From positions 3,576,204 to 3,640,203 of the forward strand of contig NZ_CP101655.1 of NCBI RefSeq assembly GCF_028830055.1: DNA of 64,000 nucleotides, given 5' to 3'. Within the stretch, counting starts at the first letter, position 1, and each line of letters opens with the position of its first letter. Shown piece after piece: positions 7,454 to 15,378 of this stretch. Source of the stretch: Pseudomonas serboccidentalis. GTDB lineage: Bacteria; Pseudomonadota; Gammaproteobacteria; Pseudomonadales; Pseudomonadaceae. The notes below the pieces were generated by a model. The model worked only from the letters and a program-made list of their open reading frames with translations, ran no database searches and was not told where the DNA came from. The position numbers and the translations under genes are program-made.

Positions 7454-9166
7454 GTGTTTGCCAACCTGCTGATCATCCTCGCGTCGTCCCTGGTGATGAT
7501 TGCCCTGTTCCGCCGTCTGCGCTTGCCGCCGGTGCTGGGCTATCTCTGCGTGGGTCTGATGGTCGGGCCGACCGCATTCGACTGGGTCAACGAGAGTGAA
7601 CACCTGCCTGACGTGGCCGAGCTGGGCGTGGTGTTCCTGCTGTTTTCGCTGGGCCTAGAGTTTTCCCTGTCGAAAATGATCGCGCTGCGTCAGGTGGTGT
7701 TTCGCCTGGGCAGTCAGCAAGTGTTGCTCAGCACAGCGTTGCTGGGCCTGGTGTTGATCCTGCTGGGCATACCGGTGCCCCCGGCGCTGTTGCTTGGGGC
7801 CGGGCTGTCGTTGTCGTCGACGGCGATTGTCACCAAGGAGCTGAGCAGCCTGGGCGAAGTGTTCAGCAGTCACGGGCAGAACGCCGTCGGGGTCTTGTTG
7901 TTTCAGGACGTGGTCGCGGTGTTGCTGCTGACGCTGGTACCGGTGTTCGCCGGGAGCAGCGCACAAGCCTGGTATTGGGCCTTGCCACTGACCCTGGCAA
8001 AGACCGTGGTGCTGTTTTTCGGTTTGCTGCTGGCCAGCCGCTGGTTGCTGCCACGGCTGTTTCATGAAGTGGCCGCCTCGCGCTCGGCGGAATTGTTCGT
8101 GCTGCTGGCGCTGGTCATTGTGCTGCTGACCGCATGGCTGACGCACCTGCTGGGCCTGTCCCCGGCTCTCGGTGCATTTCTGGCCGGCATGCTGCTGGGC
8201 GAAAGTCACTACCGCCACCAGATCGAGGCCGACATCCGGCCCTTTCGCGACATTCTGCTCGGGGTGTTTTTCGTCAGCATCGGCATGCTGATCGACTTGC
8301 AACTGTTTGTCAGCCACAGCGTGCTGATCATCGGTCTTACCCTCGGCCTGATGCTGCTCAAGGGCTCGGTCGTGGCGCTGCTGGTGAAGTGGCGCGGCAG
8401 CGATCACGAAACCGCCTGGCGCAGCGGCCTGGCCCTGGCGCAAGGGGGTGAATTCTGCTTCGCGTTGATGGCGCAGATGCAGCAAAACAAGATACTGCCT
8501 GCCGAGTTGGGCGCCCTGCTGTTGGCGGCAACATTCTGCTCGATGCTGCTGACCCCGCTGTTACTGCGCGCGGCGCCGAAAATTGCCTTGCGCCTGCATC
8601 GCAAGCCGAACCAGGAAGCGCAAATCGAAGAGATCAGCGCGCTCAACGCCGACCTCGACCAGCATGTGGTGATTTGTGGATACGGGCGGGTCGGCCAGTC
8701 CATCGGCCGTTTCATGCGCAATGCCAATCAGCCTTACATTGCTCTGGACAACGACCCGGTGCGGATCCAGGAAGCTGCCGTCGGCGAAAGCAATGTGTAT
8801 TACGGCGACTCTTCTCGCACCGATCTGCTGATCGCCGTCGGACTGTTGCGCGCACGACTGGTGGTAATCGCCGTGGATCAATGCGACGTTGCCCTGCATA
8901 TTCTCAAGGAAGCACGCCGCCACAATGATCAAGTGCCGATACTGGTGCGCACCCGCGACGATAGCCAATTGGCCGAGCTCAAGGCGGCCGGCGCCACCGA
9001 AGTGGTGCCGGAACTGTTGGAGTCGAGCCTGATGCTCGGCTCTCACGCACTGATCCTGCTCGGTCTGCCAGCGCGGCAGGTACAGGAGCGAGTCGATCAG
9101 GTGCGCAGTGACCGTTATCGCCTGCTGCACGGGTTTTACCCCGGTGCCGACGATGAGGAAACCTAA
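7454..9166 (+). CDS. CPA2-family monovalent cation:proton antiporter with TrkA-N domain (KefB-like)
   Basis: This is a 570-residue inner-membrane transporter. The first about 385 residues hold 12 or so hydrophobic segments with family blocks 'LPPVLGYLCVGLMVGP', 'LLLFSLGLEFS' (FLLFSLGLEF) and 'SSTAIVTKELSS'. The last part is a cytosolic RCK/TrkA-N domain beginning 'HVVICGYGRVGQSIGRFM' (GxGxxG nucleotide-binding loop). This is the architecture of KefB/KefC and YbaL, which export K+ or Na+ against protons. I chose the GTG at 7454 because CGGAG lies 7 bases upstream and it starts at the first membrane helix. Its stop overlaps the convergent amt gene by 4 bases. Confidence 0.88.
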   Translation: MFANLLIILASSLVMIALFRRLRLPPVLGYLCVGLMVGPTAFDWVNESEHLPDVAELGVVFLLFSLGLEFSLSKMIALRQVVFRLGSQQVLLSTALLGLVLILLGIPVPPALLLGAGLSLSSTAIVTKELSSLGEVFSSHGQNAVGVLLFQDVVAVLLLTLVPVFAGSSAQAWYWALPLTLAKTVVLFFGLLLASRWLLPRLFHEVAASRSAELFVLLALVIVLLTAWLTHLLGLSPALGAFLAGMLLGESHYRHQIEADIRPFRDILLGVFFVSIGMLIDLQLFVSHSVLIIGLTLGLMLLKGSVVALLVKWRGSDHETAWRSGLALAQGGEFCFALMAQMQQNKILPAELGALLLAATFCSMLLTPLLLRAAPKIALRLHRKPNQEAQIEEISALNADLDQHVVICGYGRVGQSIGRFMRNANQPYIALDNDPVRIQEAAVGESNVYYGDSSRTDLLIAVGLLRARLVVIAVDQCDVALHILKEARRHNDQVPILVRTRDDSQLAELKAAGATEVVPELLESSLMLGSHALILLGLPARQVQERVDQVRSDRYRLLHGFYPGADDEET

Positions 9167-10371
9167 TCCTGACTGACCGCGCCGATCTTGTGCAGCGACA
9201 GGTCGGCGCCGTAATACTCCTGTTCCTGACTCAGGCGCAGACCGTGCAACGCCTTGATCAAACCGTAGACGGCAAAACCACCGATCAGCGCGACCACCAC
9301 GCCGAGCGCGGTGCCGATCAACTGGCTGATCAGGCTGACACCACCGAGGCCACCGAGCGCGCTCTGGCCGAAGATGCCGCAGGCAACCCCGCCCCACACC
9401 CCGCACAAACCGTGCAACGGCCAGACCCCCAGCACATCGTCGATGCGCCATTTGACTTGCGCGGCGGTAAAGCACCACACAAACAATGCGCCGGCAATCG
9501 CGCCGGTGACCAAGGCACCGACCGGGTGCATCAGGTCAGAACCGGCGCAGACCGCCACCAGCCCGGCCAATGGGCCGTTGTGCAAAAAGCCCGGGTCGTT
9601 GCGCCCGGCGATCAACGCCGCCACCGTGCCGCCGACCATCGCCATCAACGAGTTGACCGCGACCAGACCGCTGACACCCTGCAAGGTTTGCGCGCTCATC
9701 ACGTTGAAGCCGAACCAGCCGACAATGAGAATCCACGAACCCAGCGCCAGAAACGGAATGCTCGACGGCGCGAATGCCACCAGGCGCCCGTCGCGATAAC
9801 GCCCGTTGCGCGGACCGAGCAACAGCACCGCCGCCAGCGCCAGCCAGCCGCCCATGGCATGAACCACCACGGAGCCGGCGAAATCATGGAACGCCGCACC
9901 GAATCGGGCCGTCAGCCAGGCTTGCAGACCATAGTTACCGTTCCAGATCATGCCTTCGAAAAACGGGTAGATGAACGCTACGATCAGCGCCGTCGCGCAC
10001 AGCTGCGGTACGAACCGTGCACGCTCGGCGATGCCGCCGGAAATGATCGCCGGGATCGCTGCAGCGAAGGTCAGCAGGAAGAAAAACTTCACCAGACCGT
10101 AACCGTGATCGGCACTGAGTACCGCCGCCGGTTGCATGAAGGTCACCCCGTAGGAGATCCAATAGCCTATAAAGAAATAGGCCAGGGTCGAGACCGCGAA
10201 GTCGCTGAGAATCTTCGACAGCGCGTTGACCTGGTTCTTCTGGCGAACCGTACCCACTTCAAGGAAGGCGAAACCGGCGTGCATCGCCAGCACCATCACC
10301 GCACCGATCAGAATGAACAGCGTGTTGGAACTGTGAACCAGCGTGTCCACAGCGCTTTGCAGATTTTCCAT
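9163..10371 (-). CDS. amtB: Ammonium transporter (Amt/MEP/Rh family)
   Basis: The 402-residue polytopic protein carries the Amt signatures: 'FAFLEVGTVRQKNQVNAL', 'DFAGSVVVHAMGGWLALAAVLLLGPRNGR' (ammonium transporter motif with the pore histidine) and 'PLHGLCGVWGGVACGIFG' with the second pore histidine. It conducts ammonium/ammonia across the inner membrane. Eleven membrane segments fit. Unlike the usual glnK-amtB operon, no PII gene is adjacent: the downstream neighbour is a convergent antiporter and the upstream neighbour is divergent. This suggests a second, accessory Amt copy (inference). Confidence 0.92.
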   Translation of the reverse strand: MENLQSAVDTLVHSSNTLFILIGAVMVLAMHAGFAFLEVGTVRQKNQVNALSKILSDFAVSTLAYFFIGYWISYGVTFMQPAAVLSADHGYGLVKFFFLLTFAAAIPAIISGGIAERARFVPQLCATALIVAFIYPFFEGMIWNGNYGLQAWLTARFGAAFHDFAGSVVVHAMGGWLALAAVLLLGPRNGRYRDGRLVAFAPSSIPFLALGSWILIVGWFGFNVMSAQTLQGVSGLVAVNSLMAMVGGTVAALIAGRNDPGFLHNGPLAGLVAVCAGSDLMHPVGALVTGAIAGALFVWCFTAAQVKWRIDDVLGVWPLHGLCGVWGGVACGIFGQSALGGLGGVSLISQLIGTALGVVVALIGGFAVYGLIKALHGLRLSQEQEYYGADLSLHKIGAVSQD

Positions 10372-10677
10372 AAAGAGGCAGACCTGAAGGCTGAAAAAGG
10401 CACCAAAGCGGTTCGCGCGGACAATTCATGCACCAAGTTGCGCCTTGCGCGGCACCGCACTGAAGCTGCGATGAACCACTTTGGCGCACCAGGTCGATGT
10501 CCTGACACGAACCAGGATTATTTGAGTTAAGGTTTTCCTGCATGTACGCCCGCCAACAGCGCACGACGACTGCAGGACGCACCACGACATAGCAAAAGCT
10601 GTACCAGTCATTTGTACTGAACCTTCGCGCAAGGCTCATACTCGAACGCTTCAGACGTCACTTACGGAGATCCACCC
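10372..10677. other. Intergenic region between amt and the yqjD-like operon
   Basis: This 306-base gap separates two divergent transcripts. Leftward, a TGGTGC-N6-ATTGT-like sequence (around 10424-10440 on the minus strand) only weakly resembles a sigma-54 -24/-12 site (GG-N10-GT instead of GC). Rightward, GGAG at 10668-10671 is the ribosome site of the next gene. I see no small gene or strong hairpin. Confidence 0.4.
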
Positions 10678-10992
10678 ATGGCCAGCATCAAGGCAAAGAC
10701 TGCTCAAGAAATCCTGATGAACGACTTCCAGACTCTGGTCGCCGACACCGAACGGTTGCTCGAGCACACCGCGACGCTGGCGGGCGATCAGGCCGATGAG
10801 CTGCGCGAACAGATCCACGACAGCCTGCTGCGCGCCCGCGAAACCCTGAAGCTGACCGAAGACACCCTGCGCGATCGCGGCCAGGCCGCCGTCACCGCCA
10901 CCGAAGACTATGTGTCGGCCAACCCTTGGCAATCAGTGGGCATCGCCGCCGGGGTGGGCTTTCTGATTGGCCTGCTGGCCACTCGGCGCTGA
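10678..10992 (+). CDS. ElaB/YqjD/DUF883 family membrane-anchored protein
   Basis: The 104-residue protein has a long charged helical N-terminal part (residues about 1-80, rich in Glu/Gln/Arg) and one C-terminal hydrophobic segment, 'VGIAAGVGFLIGLLATRR', of the type found in YqjD, ElaB and YgaM. E. coli YqjD is a stationary-phase protein that anchors ribosomes to the inner membrane through such a C-terminal segment. It is the first gene of a three-gene set with YqjE-like and YqjK-like proteins, the same order as in enterobacteria. Confidence 0.9.
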   Translation: MASIKAKTAQEILMNDFQTLVADTERLLEHTATLAGDQADELREQIHDSLLRARETLKLTEDTLRDRGQAAVTATEDYVSANPWQSVGIAAGVGFLIGLLATRR

Positions 10993-10994
10993 TC

Positions 10995-11378
10995 ATGTCG
11001 ATCGGCGAATCCGGCCTGGGGTCGGGCACCTCCTCCACGCGGCGTCTGGGCGCCGCTGTACTTGGTTTGCTGCACAGCCATGTCGAACTGTTCGGCATCG
11101 AGCTGCAGGAGCAGAAGGCACGTACCGTCAGCCTGTTGCTGTTTGCAGGTCTGGCACTGGTGTTTGCGCTGCTGTTGCTGGTCGGTCTGTCGACGCTGGT
11201 GCTGATTGTGTTCTGGGACACTTACCGCCTGCCCGCCATCATCGGCCTGTGCGTGTTCTACACCCTGGCGGCCGCTTTCTGTGGCTTGCGCCTGAAGGCT
11301 GCAGTCTTCGATGAGTCCTCACCCTTCCACGGCACCCTGGAAGAATTGGCCAACGATCGGGAGCGCCTGTTGCCATGA
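10995..11378 (+). CDS. YqjE-like inner-membrane protein (phage-holin-superfamily fold)
   Basis: This 127-residue protein starts only 2 bases after the DUF883 gene (ATG 10995). After a short N terminus with a helix (VELFGIELQEQKAR) come two hydrophobic segments, 'TVSLLLFAGLALVFALLLLVGLSTLVLIVFW' (about residues 45-75) and 'PAIIGLCVFYTLAAAFCGL' (about 80-98), and a charged tail. This is the YqjE pattern, often labelled 'phage holin family' from its fold class, but nothing here suggests a prophage. It is translationally coupled to the next gene (ATGA overlap). Confidence 0.88.
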   Translation: MSIGESGLGSGTSSTRRLGAAVLGLLHSHVELFGIELQEQKARTVSLLLFAGLALVFALLLLVGLSTLVLIVFWDTYRLPAIIGLCVFYTLAAAFCGLRLKAAVFDESSPFHGTLEELANDRERLLP

Positions 11379-11713
11379 GCCTGCCTGAACTTCCCCACAA
11401 CAGCTCGCGTCGGGAAATGCGCAAGGCGCTGATCCGCCTGCGCATGGAAATGCATCGCCAGGAAATCCGCCATGAAGCCGGGCAAGTGCTGCAACCCTTG
11501 CAGCGCATGCGCGGCATGACGCAAAACCTGCAGGACGGTTTCGGCATCAAACACGCGCCGCTCTGGGGCGTGGCGGCGGTCACGCTGCTGGGATTCATCA
11601 CCGGCAAAGGCGCGAAAAGCGGTGGCGTCGGCGGTCTGACCCGGCTGATTCGTCTGGGCACCAGCCTCGGGCCACTGATCAAACTGGTGATGCAGAGCTC
11701 AAGCAAACGCTGA
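11375..11713 (+). CDS. YqjK-like small protein, third gene of the yqjDE-type operon
   Basis: This 112-residue protein overlaps the YqjE-like gene by ATGA. The N-terminal half is basic and helical (REMRKALIRLRMEMHRQEIRHEAGQ); the second half has one moderately hydrophobic segment (APLWGVAAVTLLGFITG) and a glycine-rich stretch. The family is not well defined, and the YqjK name rests mainly on operon position. With its two partners it probably belongs to a stress- or stationary-phase envelope module. Confidence 0.7.
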   Translation: MSLPELPHNSSRREMRKALIRLRMEMHRQEIRHEAGQVLQPLQRMRGMTQNLQDGFGIKHAPLWGVAAVTLLGFITGKGAKSGGVGGLTRLIRLGTSLGPLIKLVMQSSSKR

Positions 11714-11745
11714 GCCCGCGCATCTGGCTGCATTCTTGCAATACC

Positions 11746-11785
11746 CGCGGGATGAACCTCTTTTATCCGGAGGTTCAATCCCGCG
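11746..11785 (+). terminator. Long hairpin after the yqjDEK-like operon (no U tract)
   Basis: The arms CGCGGGATGAACCTC and GAGGTTCAATCCCGCG pair over 15 bases with one bulged A and a 9-base loop. No T run follows, so it is not a classical intrinsic terminator. It lies 54 bases before the next start codon and could instead protect or sequester the leader of the EAL gene. Confidence 0.45.
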
Positions 11786-11838
11786 CGCCTACCTGGTCTG
11801 CGGGGTTCATCCAGAACAAGAACGACTAAGGAGGCTCC

Positions 11839-13002
11839 GTGATCGACGGGCAACCGCTCGCCTGCTTTCAGCCTTTCATCGATACCGCCACCGGACGCAT
11901 TGCAGGCGTCGAGGCACTGGGTCGCCTGCGCCAGGCTGACGGCCAACTGGCCTCGGTCGGACCACTGTTCGCCGACCCGCGCACACCCGCCGTTGCCCTG
12001 CGTCGCCTCGACCGCCAGATTCGCGACAATGCCCTGAGCCGACTGCATGAAGCCCCCGCCGAGTGGTTTCTCAGCCTGAACATGTCGCCGCGCTGGATTA
12101 GTCGCCTGCGCGCGGATCAGCCGTTGCCCAGCCTCAAGCAGATGCTGCGCCACGGCGTCGATCCGCAGCGCATCGTCTTCGAGATCACCGAACTGGGTGG
12201 CAACAGTCAGCGCCTGGCTGAAGTGGTCGCCCGCTATCGCGAGGCCGGTGCGCGCATCGCCATTGACGATTTCGGCGCCGGCTATTCGCAGCTCGACCGG
12301 GTGCTGGCCTTGCAGCCGGACATTCTCAAACTCGACATGCGCCTGTTTCAGGCCGCAGCGTTGGGCGGGCCGAGCAGTGACGTGGTCAAGGCGCTGGCGC
12401 AAATGGCCGAGAAGACCGGCTGCTGGATCATTGCCGAAGGCGTGGAAACCGAGGCACAACTTAATTTCGCTCTGGAATGCGGCTCGCGATACGTCCAGGG
12501 ATTTCTCTTCGCCAAGGCGCAGGAAGCCTTCTATCCGTCTGACGCCTTCGTGCAACGCTTCGCCGAACTGCGCCAGCGCTACGTGCGGCAGAAACTGGCC
12601 GAACGCGGACGTCTGATGCAGATGCGTCAACAGCTCGGCGAACTGATGTCGATCCTCCAGGCCTGGGCTCAGACCCATGCACCGCTCAGTGCGCTGCCAC
12701 AGCTGGACGCCTTTCCGTGGTTGCTGCGGTTCTACCAGTGCGATCGCCACGGCACGCAACTGACGCCGAACCTTGAGTGGCGCCCCGGTGGCTGGATGGC
12801 CGACAACCGCTATCTGGGGCACAACTGGTCATGGCGCCCGTACTTCTATCACTTGTTGGCCGAAGGCTGGGAGGAACGCCGTCTGACCCTGTCCAACACC
12901 TACCGCGACGCCACCAGCAATCAGTATTGCCTGACCGCCGGCCAGTTCTTCGATAACGGCGAACGCCTGTTGCTGATCGATATTGATGCCGCGGGCCTGT
13001 AG
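11839..13002 (+). CDS. EAL-domain cyclic-di-GMP phosphodiesterase with YkuI-type C-terminal domain
   Basis: This is a cytosolic 387-residue protein. The EAL domain occupies about residues 8-240 and keeps the catalytic set: EAL at 25-27 (GVEALGR), LNMSP, EITE, the metal pair in DDFGAGYS, LKLD, EGVET and QGFLFAKA. Hydrolysis of c-di-GMP to pGpG is therefore expected. A C-terminal domain (about 265-387) with 'WLLRFYQCDRHGTQLTPN', 'WSWRPYF' and 'NTYRDATSNQYCLTAG' resembles the PAS/Cache-like YkuI_C sensor. The start is a GTG at 11839 with an ideal AAGGAGG site. No membrane segment is present, so it senses an internal signal. Confidence 0.92.
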   Translation: MIDGQPLACFQPFIDTATGRIAGVEALGRLRQADGQLASVGPLFADPRTPAVALRRLDRQIRDNALSRLHEAPAEWFLSLNMSPRWISRLRADQPLPSLKQMLRHGVDPQRIVFEITELGGNSQRLAEVVARYREAGARIAIDDFGAGYSQLDRVLALQPDILKLDMRLFQAAALGGPSSDVVKALAQMAEKTGCWIIAEGVETEAQLNFALECGSRYVQGFLFAKAQEAFYPSDAFVQRFAELRQRYVRQKLAERGRLMQMRQQLGELMSILQAWAQTHAPLSALPQLDAFPWLLRFYQCDRHGTQLTPNLEWRPGGWMADNRYLGHNWSWRPYFYHLLAEGWEERRLTLSNTYRDATSNQYCLTAGQFFDNGERLLLIDIDAAGL

Positions 13003-13078
13003 TTCCGCTTGCAGCTGGAGGCGCGAACCGGGAAGCTAGGGCCATAGTCATCCCAATCACCGACGGAGAGAACCAGCC

Positions 13079-14407
13079 TTGGATTGGCAGACCCTGCTCA
13101 ACCGCGAACGCCTTGGAAAACCGCTGCACAGCCCGCAAGAGCTGGGCCGCAGCCCGTTCCACAAAGACCATGACCGCATCATCTTCTCCGGCGCCTTCCG
13201 GCGTCTGGGACGCAAGACCCAGGTGCATCCGGTATCGAGTAACGACCACATCCACACCCGTCTGACCCACTCGCTGGAAGTCAGCTGCGTGGGCCGTTCG
13301 CTGGGCATGCGCGTCGGTGAAACCTTGCGCAGTGCCCTGCCCGACTGGTGCGAACCCAGCGACCTGGGCATGGTGGTGCAGTCGGCCTGTCTGGCCCATG
13401 ACATCGGCAACCCGCCCTTCGGCCACTCCGGTGAAGACGCGATCCGTCACTGGTTCCAGCAAGCGGCCGGGCGCGGCTGGCTCGACGGCATGAGCGAAGC
13501 CGAGCGCGGTGATTTCCTCAATTTCGAAGGTAACGCGCAAGGTTTCCGGGTGCTGACTCAGCTTGAGTACCATCAGTTCGACGGCGGCACCCGCCTCACC
13601 TACGCCACCCTCGGCACCTATCTGAAGTATCCGTGGACCGCGCGTCACGCCGACTCGCTGGGCTACAAGAAACACAAGTTCGGCTGCTATCAGAGTGAAC
13701 TGCCGCTGCTCGAGCAGATCGCCCACAAGCTCGGCCTGCCGCAGCTGGAAGACCAGCGCTGGGCGCGTCACCCATTGGTGTACCTGATGGAGGCTGCCGA
13801 CGACATCTGCTATGCGCTGATCGACCTCGAAGACGGCCTGGAAATGGAGCTGCTGGAGTACGCAGAAGTCGAATCGCTGCTGCTCGGCCTGGTGGGTGAC
13901 GATCTGCCGGAGACTTATCGCCAGCTCGGCCCGCAGGATTCGCGTCGGCGCAAACTGGCGATCCTGCGTGGCAAGGCCATCGAGCACCTGACGAATGCCG
14001 CCGCCCGGGCATTCGTCGAGCAACAGGACGCGCTGCTGGCCGGCACCCTGCACGGCGACCTCGTCGAACACATGCACGGCCCGGCCAAACGTTGCGTGCT
14101 GAACGCCAAGGACATCGCCCGCAAGAAGATCTTCCAGGACAAGCGCAAGACGCTGCATGAAATCGGCGCCTACACCACCCTGGAAATCCTCCTCAATGCG
14201 TTCTGCGGCGCAGCGCTGGAGCAACATGGCGGCCGTAGCCCGTCGTTCAAGAGCCGGCGTATTCTCGACCTCTTGGGCAACAACGCCCCTGACCCCCATG
14301 GACCGCTGCACACTTCGTTTCTGCGCATGATCGACTTCATCGCCGGGATGACCGACAGCTACGCCAGTGACATGGCGCTGGAAATGACCGGGCGCTCCAG
14401 CCACTGA
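13079..14407 (+). CDS. dgt: dGTPase-like deoxynucleoside triphosphate triphosphohydrolase
   Basis: The 442-residue HD-superfamily enzyme cleaves dNTPs to deoxynucleoside and tripolyphosphate, controlling the dNTP pool. Metal ligands are visible in '[17 protein letters not shown]' (first H) and '[18 protein letters not shown]' (HD), and '[17 protein letters not shown]' supplies the last aspartate. The conserved N-terminal '[23 protein letters not shown]' is diagnostic of the dGTPase-type subgroup. The start is a TTG at 13079 with GGAGAG about 9 bases upstream. It is followed by an AT-rich regulatory gap. Confidence 0.93.
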   Translation: MDWQTLLNRERLGKPLHSPQELGRSPFHKDHDRIIFSGAFRRLGRKTQVHPVSSNDHIHTRLTHSLEVSCVGRSLGMRVGETLRSALPDWCEPSDLGMVVQSACLAHDIGNPPFGHSGEDAIRHWFQQAAGRGWLDGMSEAERGDFLNFEGNAQGFRVLTQLEYHQFDGGTRLTYATLGTYLKYPWTARHADSLGYKKHKFGCYQSELPLLEQIAHKLGLPQLEDQRWARHPLVYLMEAADDICYALIDLEDGLEMELLEYAEVESLLLGLVGDDLPETYRQLGPQDSRRRKLAILRGKAIEHLTNAAARAFVEQQDALLAGTLHGDLVEHMHGPAKRCVLNAKDIARKKIFQDKRKTLHEIGAYTTLEILLNAFCGAALEQHGGRSPSFKSRRILDLLGNNAPDPHGPLHTSFLRMIDFIAGMTDSYASDMALEMTGRSSH

Positions 14408-14751
14408 CCGGGCGCGCTTCTTGACCGGTCAGCGCAGCTGTCCGGTCGAGCGGTTTTCCAATAAATCGGCTCTGACCTGTTCGATAAATACCCTGAGCGA
14501 AACGTAATACGTTTCACGCAAAAAACCTCAACCCAACACCTTATTTAAACACTCGACCCGCAACTTAAAACATTCAACTAAACAAACAAGCTCAACACTT
14601 CCTTACGCGACACAGAGTTCTGTCGTAGTAGATTTCCTTTTAGTGTGTAGGACTTATCCTATATTGCCGCTAAAGCCATGTGAGTTCATGCGACCGCTCA
14701 TTTAACTGAGCTAAGGTGCGCGCTTTATTCGCGCACGTATGGGATTTGATT
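14408..14751. other. AT-rich regulatory gap upstream of the BvgA/EvgA-type system
   Basis: This 344-base gap is clearly AT-richer than its surroundings. It contains a perfect inverted repeat GAAACGT-AAT-ACGTTTC (14499-14515), a perfect TAGGA-CTTA-TCCTA (14648-14661) and a TGCGCG/CGCGCA hairpin (14717-14735) just before the regulator start. I see no protein gene in it. The TAGGA palindrome is a plausible NarL/EvgA-family operator. Confidence 0.5.
14648..14661 (+). promoter_or_regulatory. Candidate operator TAGGA-N4-TCCTA
   Basis: Perfect 5-base arms (TAGGACTTATCCTA) lie 91 bases before the start of the response regulator gene and overlap a TATATT-like -10. EvgA-family regulators bind related TGTAGGA/TCCTACA half-sites, so autoregulation by the adjacent regulator is the simplest reading. 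Confidence 0.4.
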
Positions 14752-15378
14752 ATGAACTCCGTTTTTATTGTCGATGATCACCCCGTCATCCGGCTTGCCG
14801 TTCGAATGCTGCTCGAGCATGAAGGTTACAAGGTCGTCGGCGAAACCGATAACGGGGTCGACGCCATGCAAATGGTCCGCGAATGCATGCCCGACCTGAT
14901 CATCCTCGATATCAGCATCCCCAAACTCGACGGCCTGGAAGTCCTCGCCCGCTTCAACGCCATGGGCATGCCGCTCAAGACGCTGGTACTGACCGCGCAA
15001 TGCCCGACGCTGTTCGGTATCCGCTGCATGCAGTCCGGCGCATCCGGTTACGTGTGCAAGGAAGAGGACTTGAGCGAACTGGTCAGCGCCATCAAGGCCG
15101 TACTTTCCGGTTACAACTATTTCCCCAGCCAGGCGTTGAATCCGGTACGCAGCGACGATGTGCGTTATGCCGAACTGGAACTGTTCAAGTCCGTCAATGA
15201 CCGGGAACTTATGGTCTTGCAGTTATTTGCCCAAGGTCGCACCAACAAGGAAATTGCCAAGGGCATGTTTCTCAGCAACAAGACCGTCAGTACCTACAAG
15301 AAGCGCCTGATGCAAAAACTCAAGGCCAGATCCCTGGTTGAACTTATCGAGATGGCCAAACGCAACGCGCTAGTGTGA
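14752..15378 (+). CDS. BvgA/EvgA-type response regulator
   Basis: The 208-residue regulator has receiver residues D8-D9, phospho-acceptor D53 (LIILDISIP) and a lysine in 'YVCKEED', followed by a LuxR-type HTH at about 145-190 ('MVLQLFAQGRTNKEIAKGMFLSNKTVSTYKKRLMQKL'-like block). The S/TYK variant of the recognition helix and the short linker are typical of BvgA/EvgA. The ATG at 14752 starts at the receiver; 12 upstream codons in frame lack homology. The GTG of the BvgS-type kinase overlaps its stop, so the two are coupled and cognate. Confidence 0.92.
   Translation: MNSVFIVDDHPVIRLAVRMLLEHEGYKVVGETDNGVDAMQMVRECMPDLIILDISIPKLDGLEVLARFNAMGMPLKTLVLTAQCPTLFGIRCMQSGASGYVCKEEDLSELVSAIKAVLSGYNYFPSQALNPVRSDDVRYAELELFKSVNDRELMVLQLFAQGRTNKEIAKGMFLSNKTVSTYKKRLMQKLKARSLVELIEMAKRNALV

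Noticed and set aside
10424..10440. Sigma-54 promoter for amtB
   Set aside because: The match is GG-N10-GT rather than GC and no NtrC site is clear, so it is only noted in the gap entry.
10995..11378. Phage holin as sign of a prophage
   Set aside because: The gene sits in a yqjDEK-type housekeeping operon; no phage structural, integrase or lysis gene is near.
11239..14404. Two long minus-strand frames (527 and 572 codons)
   Set aside because: They are opposite the EAL and dgt genes, which have complete motifs; the antisense products are not protein-like.
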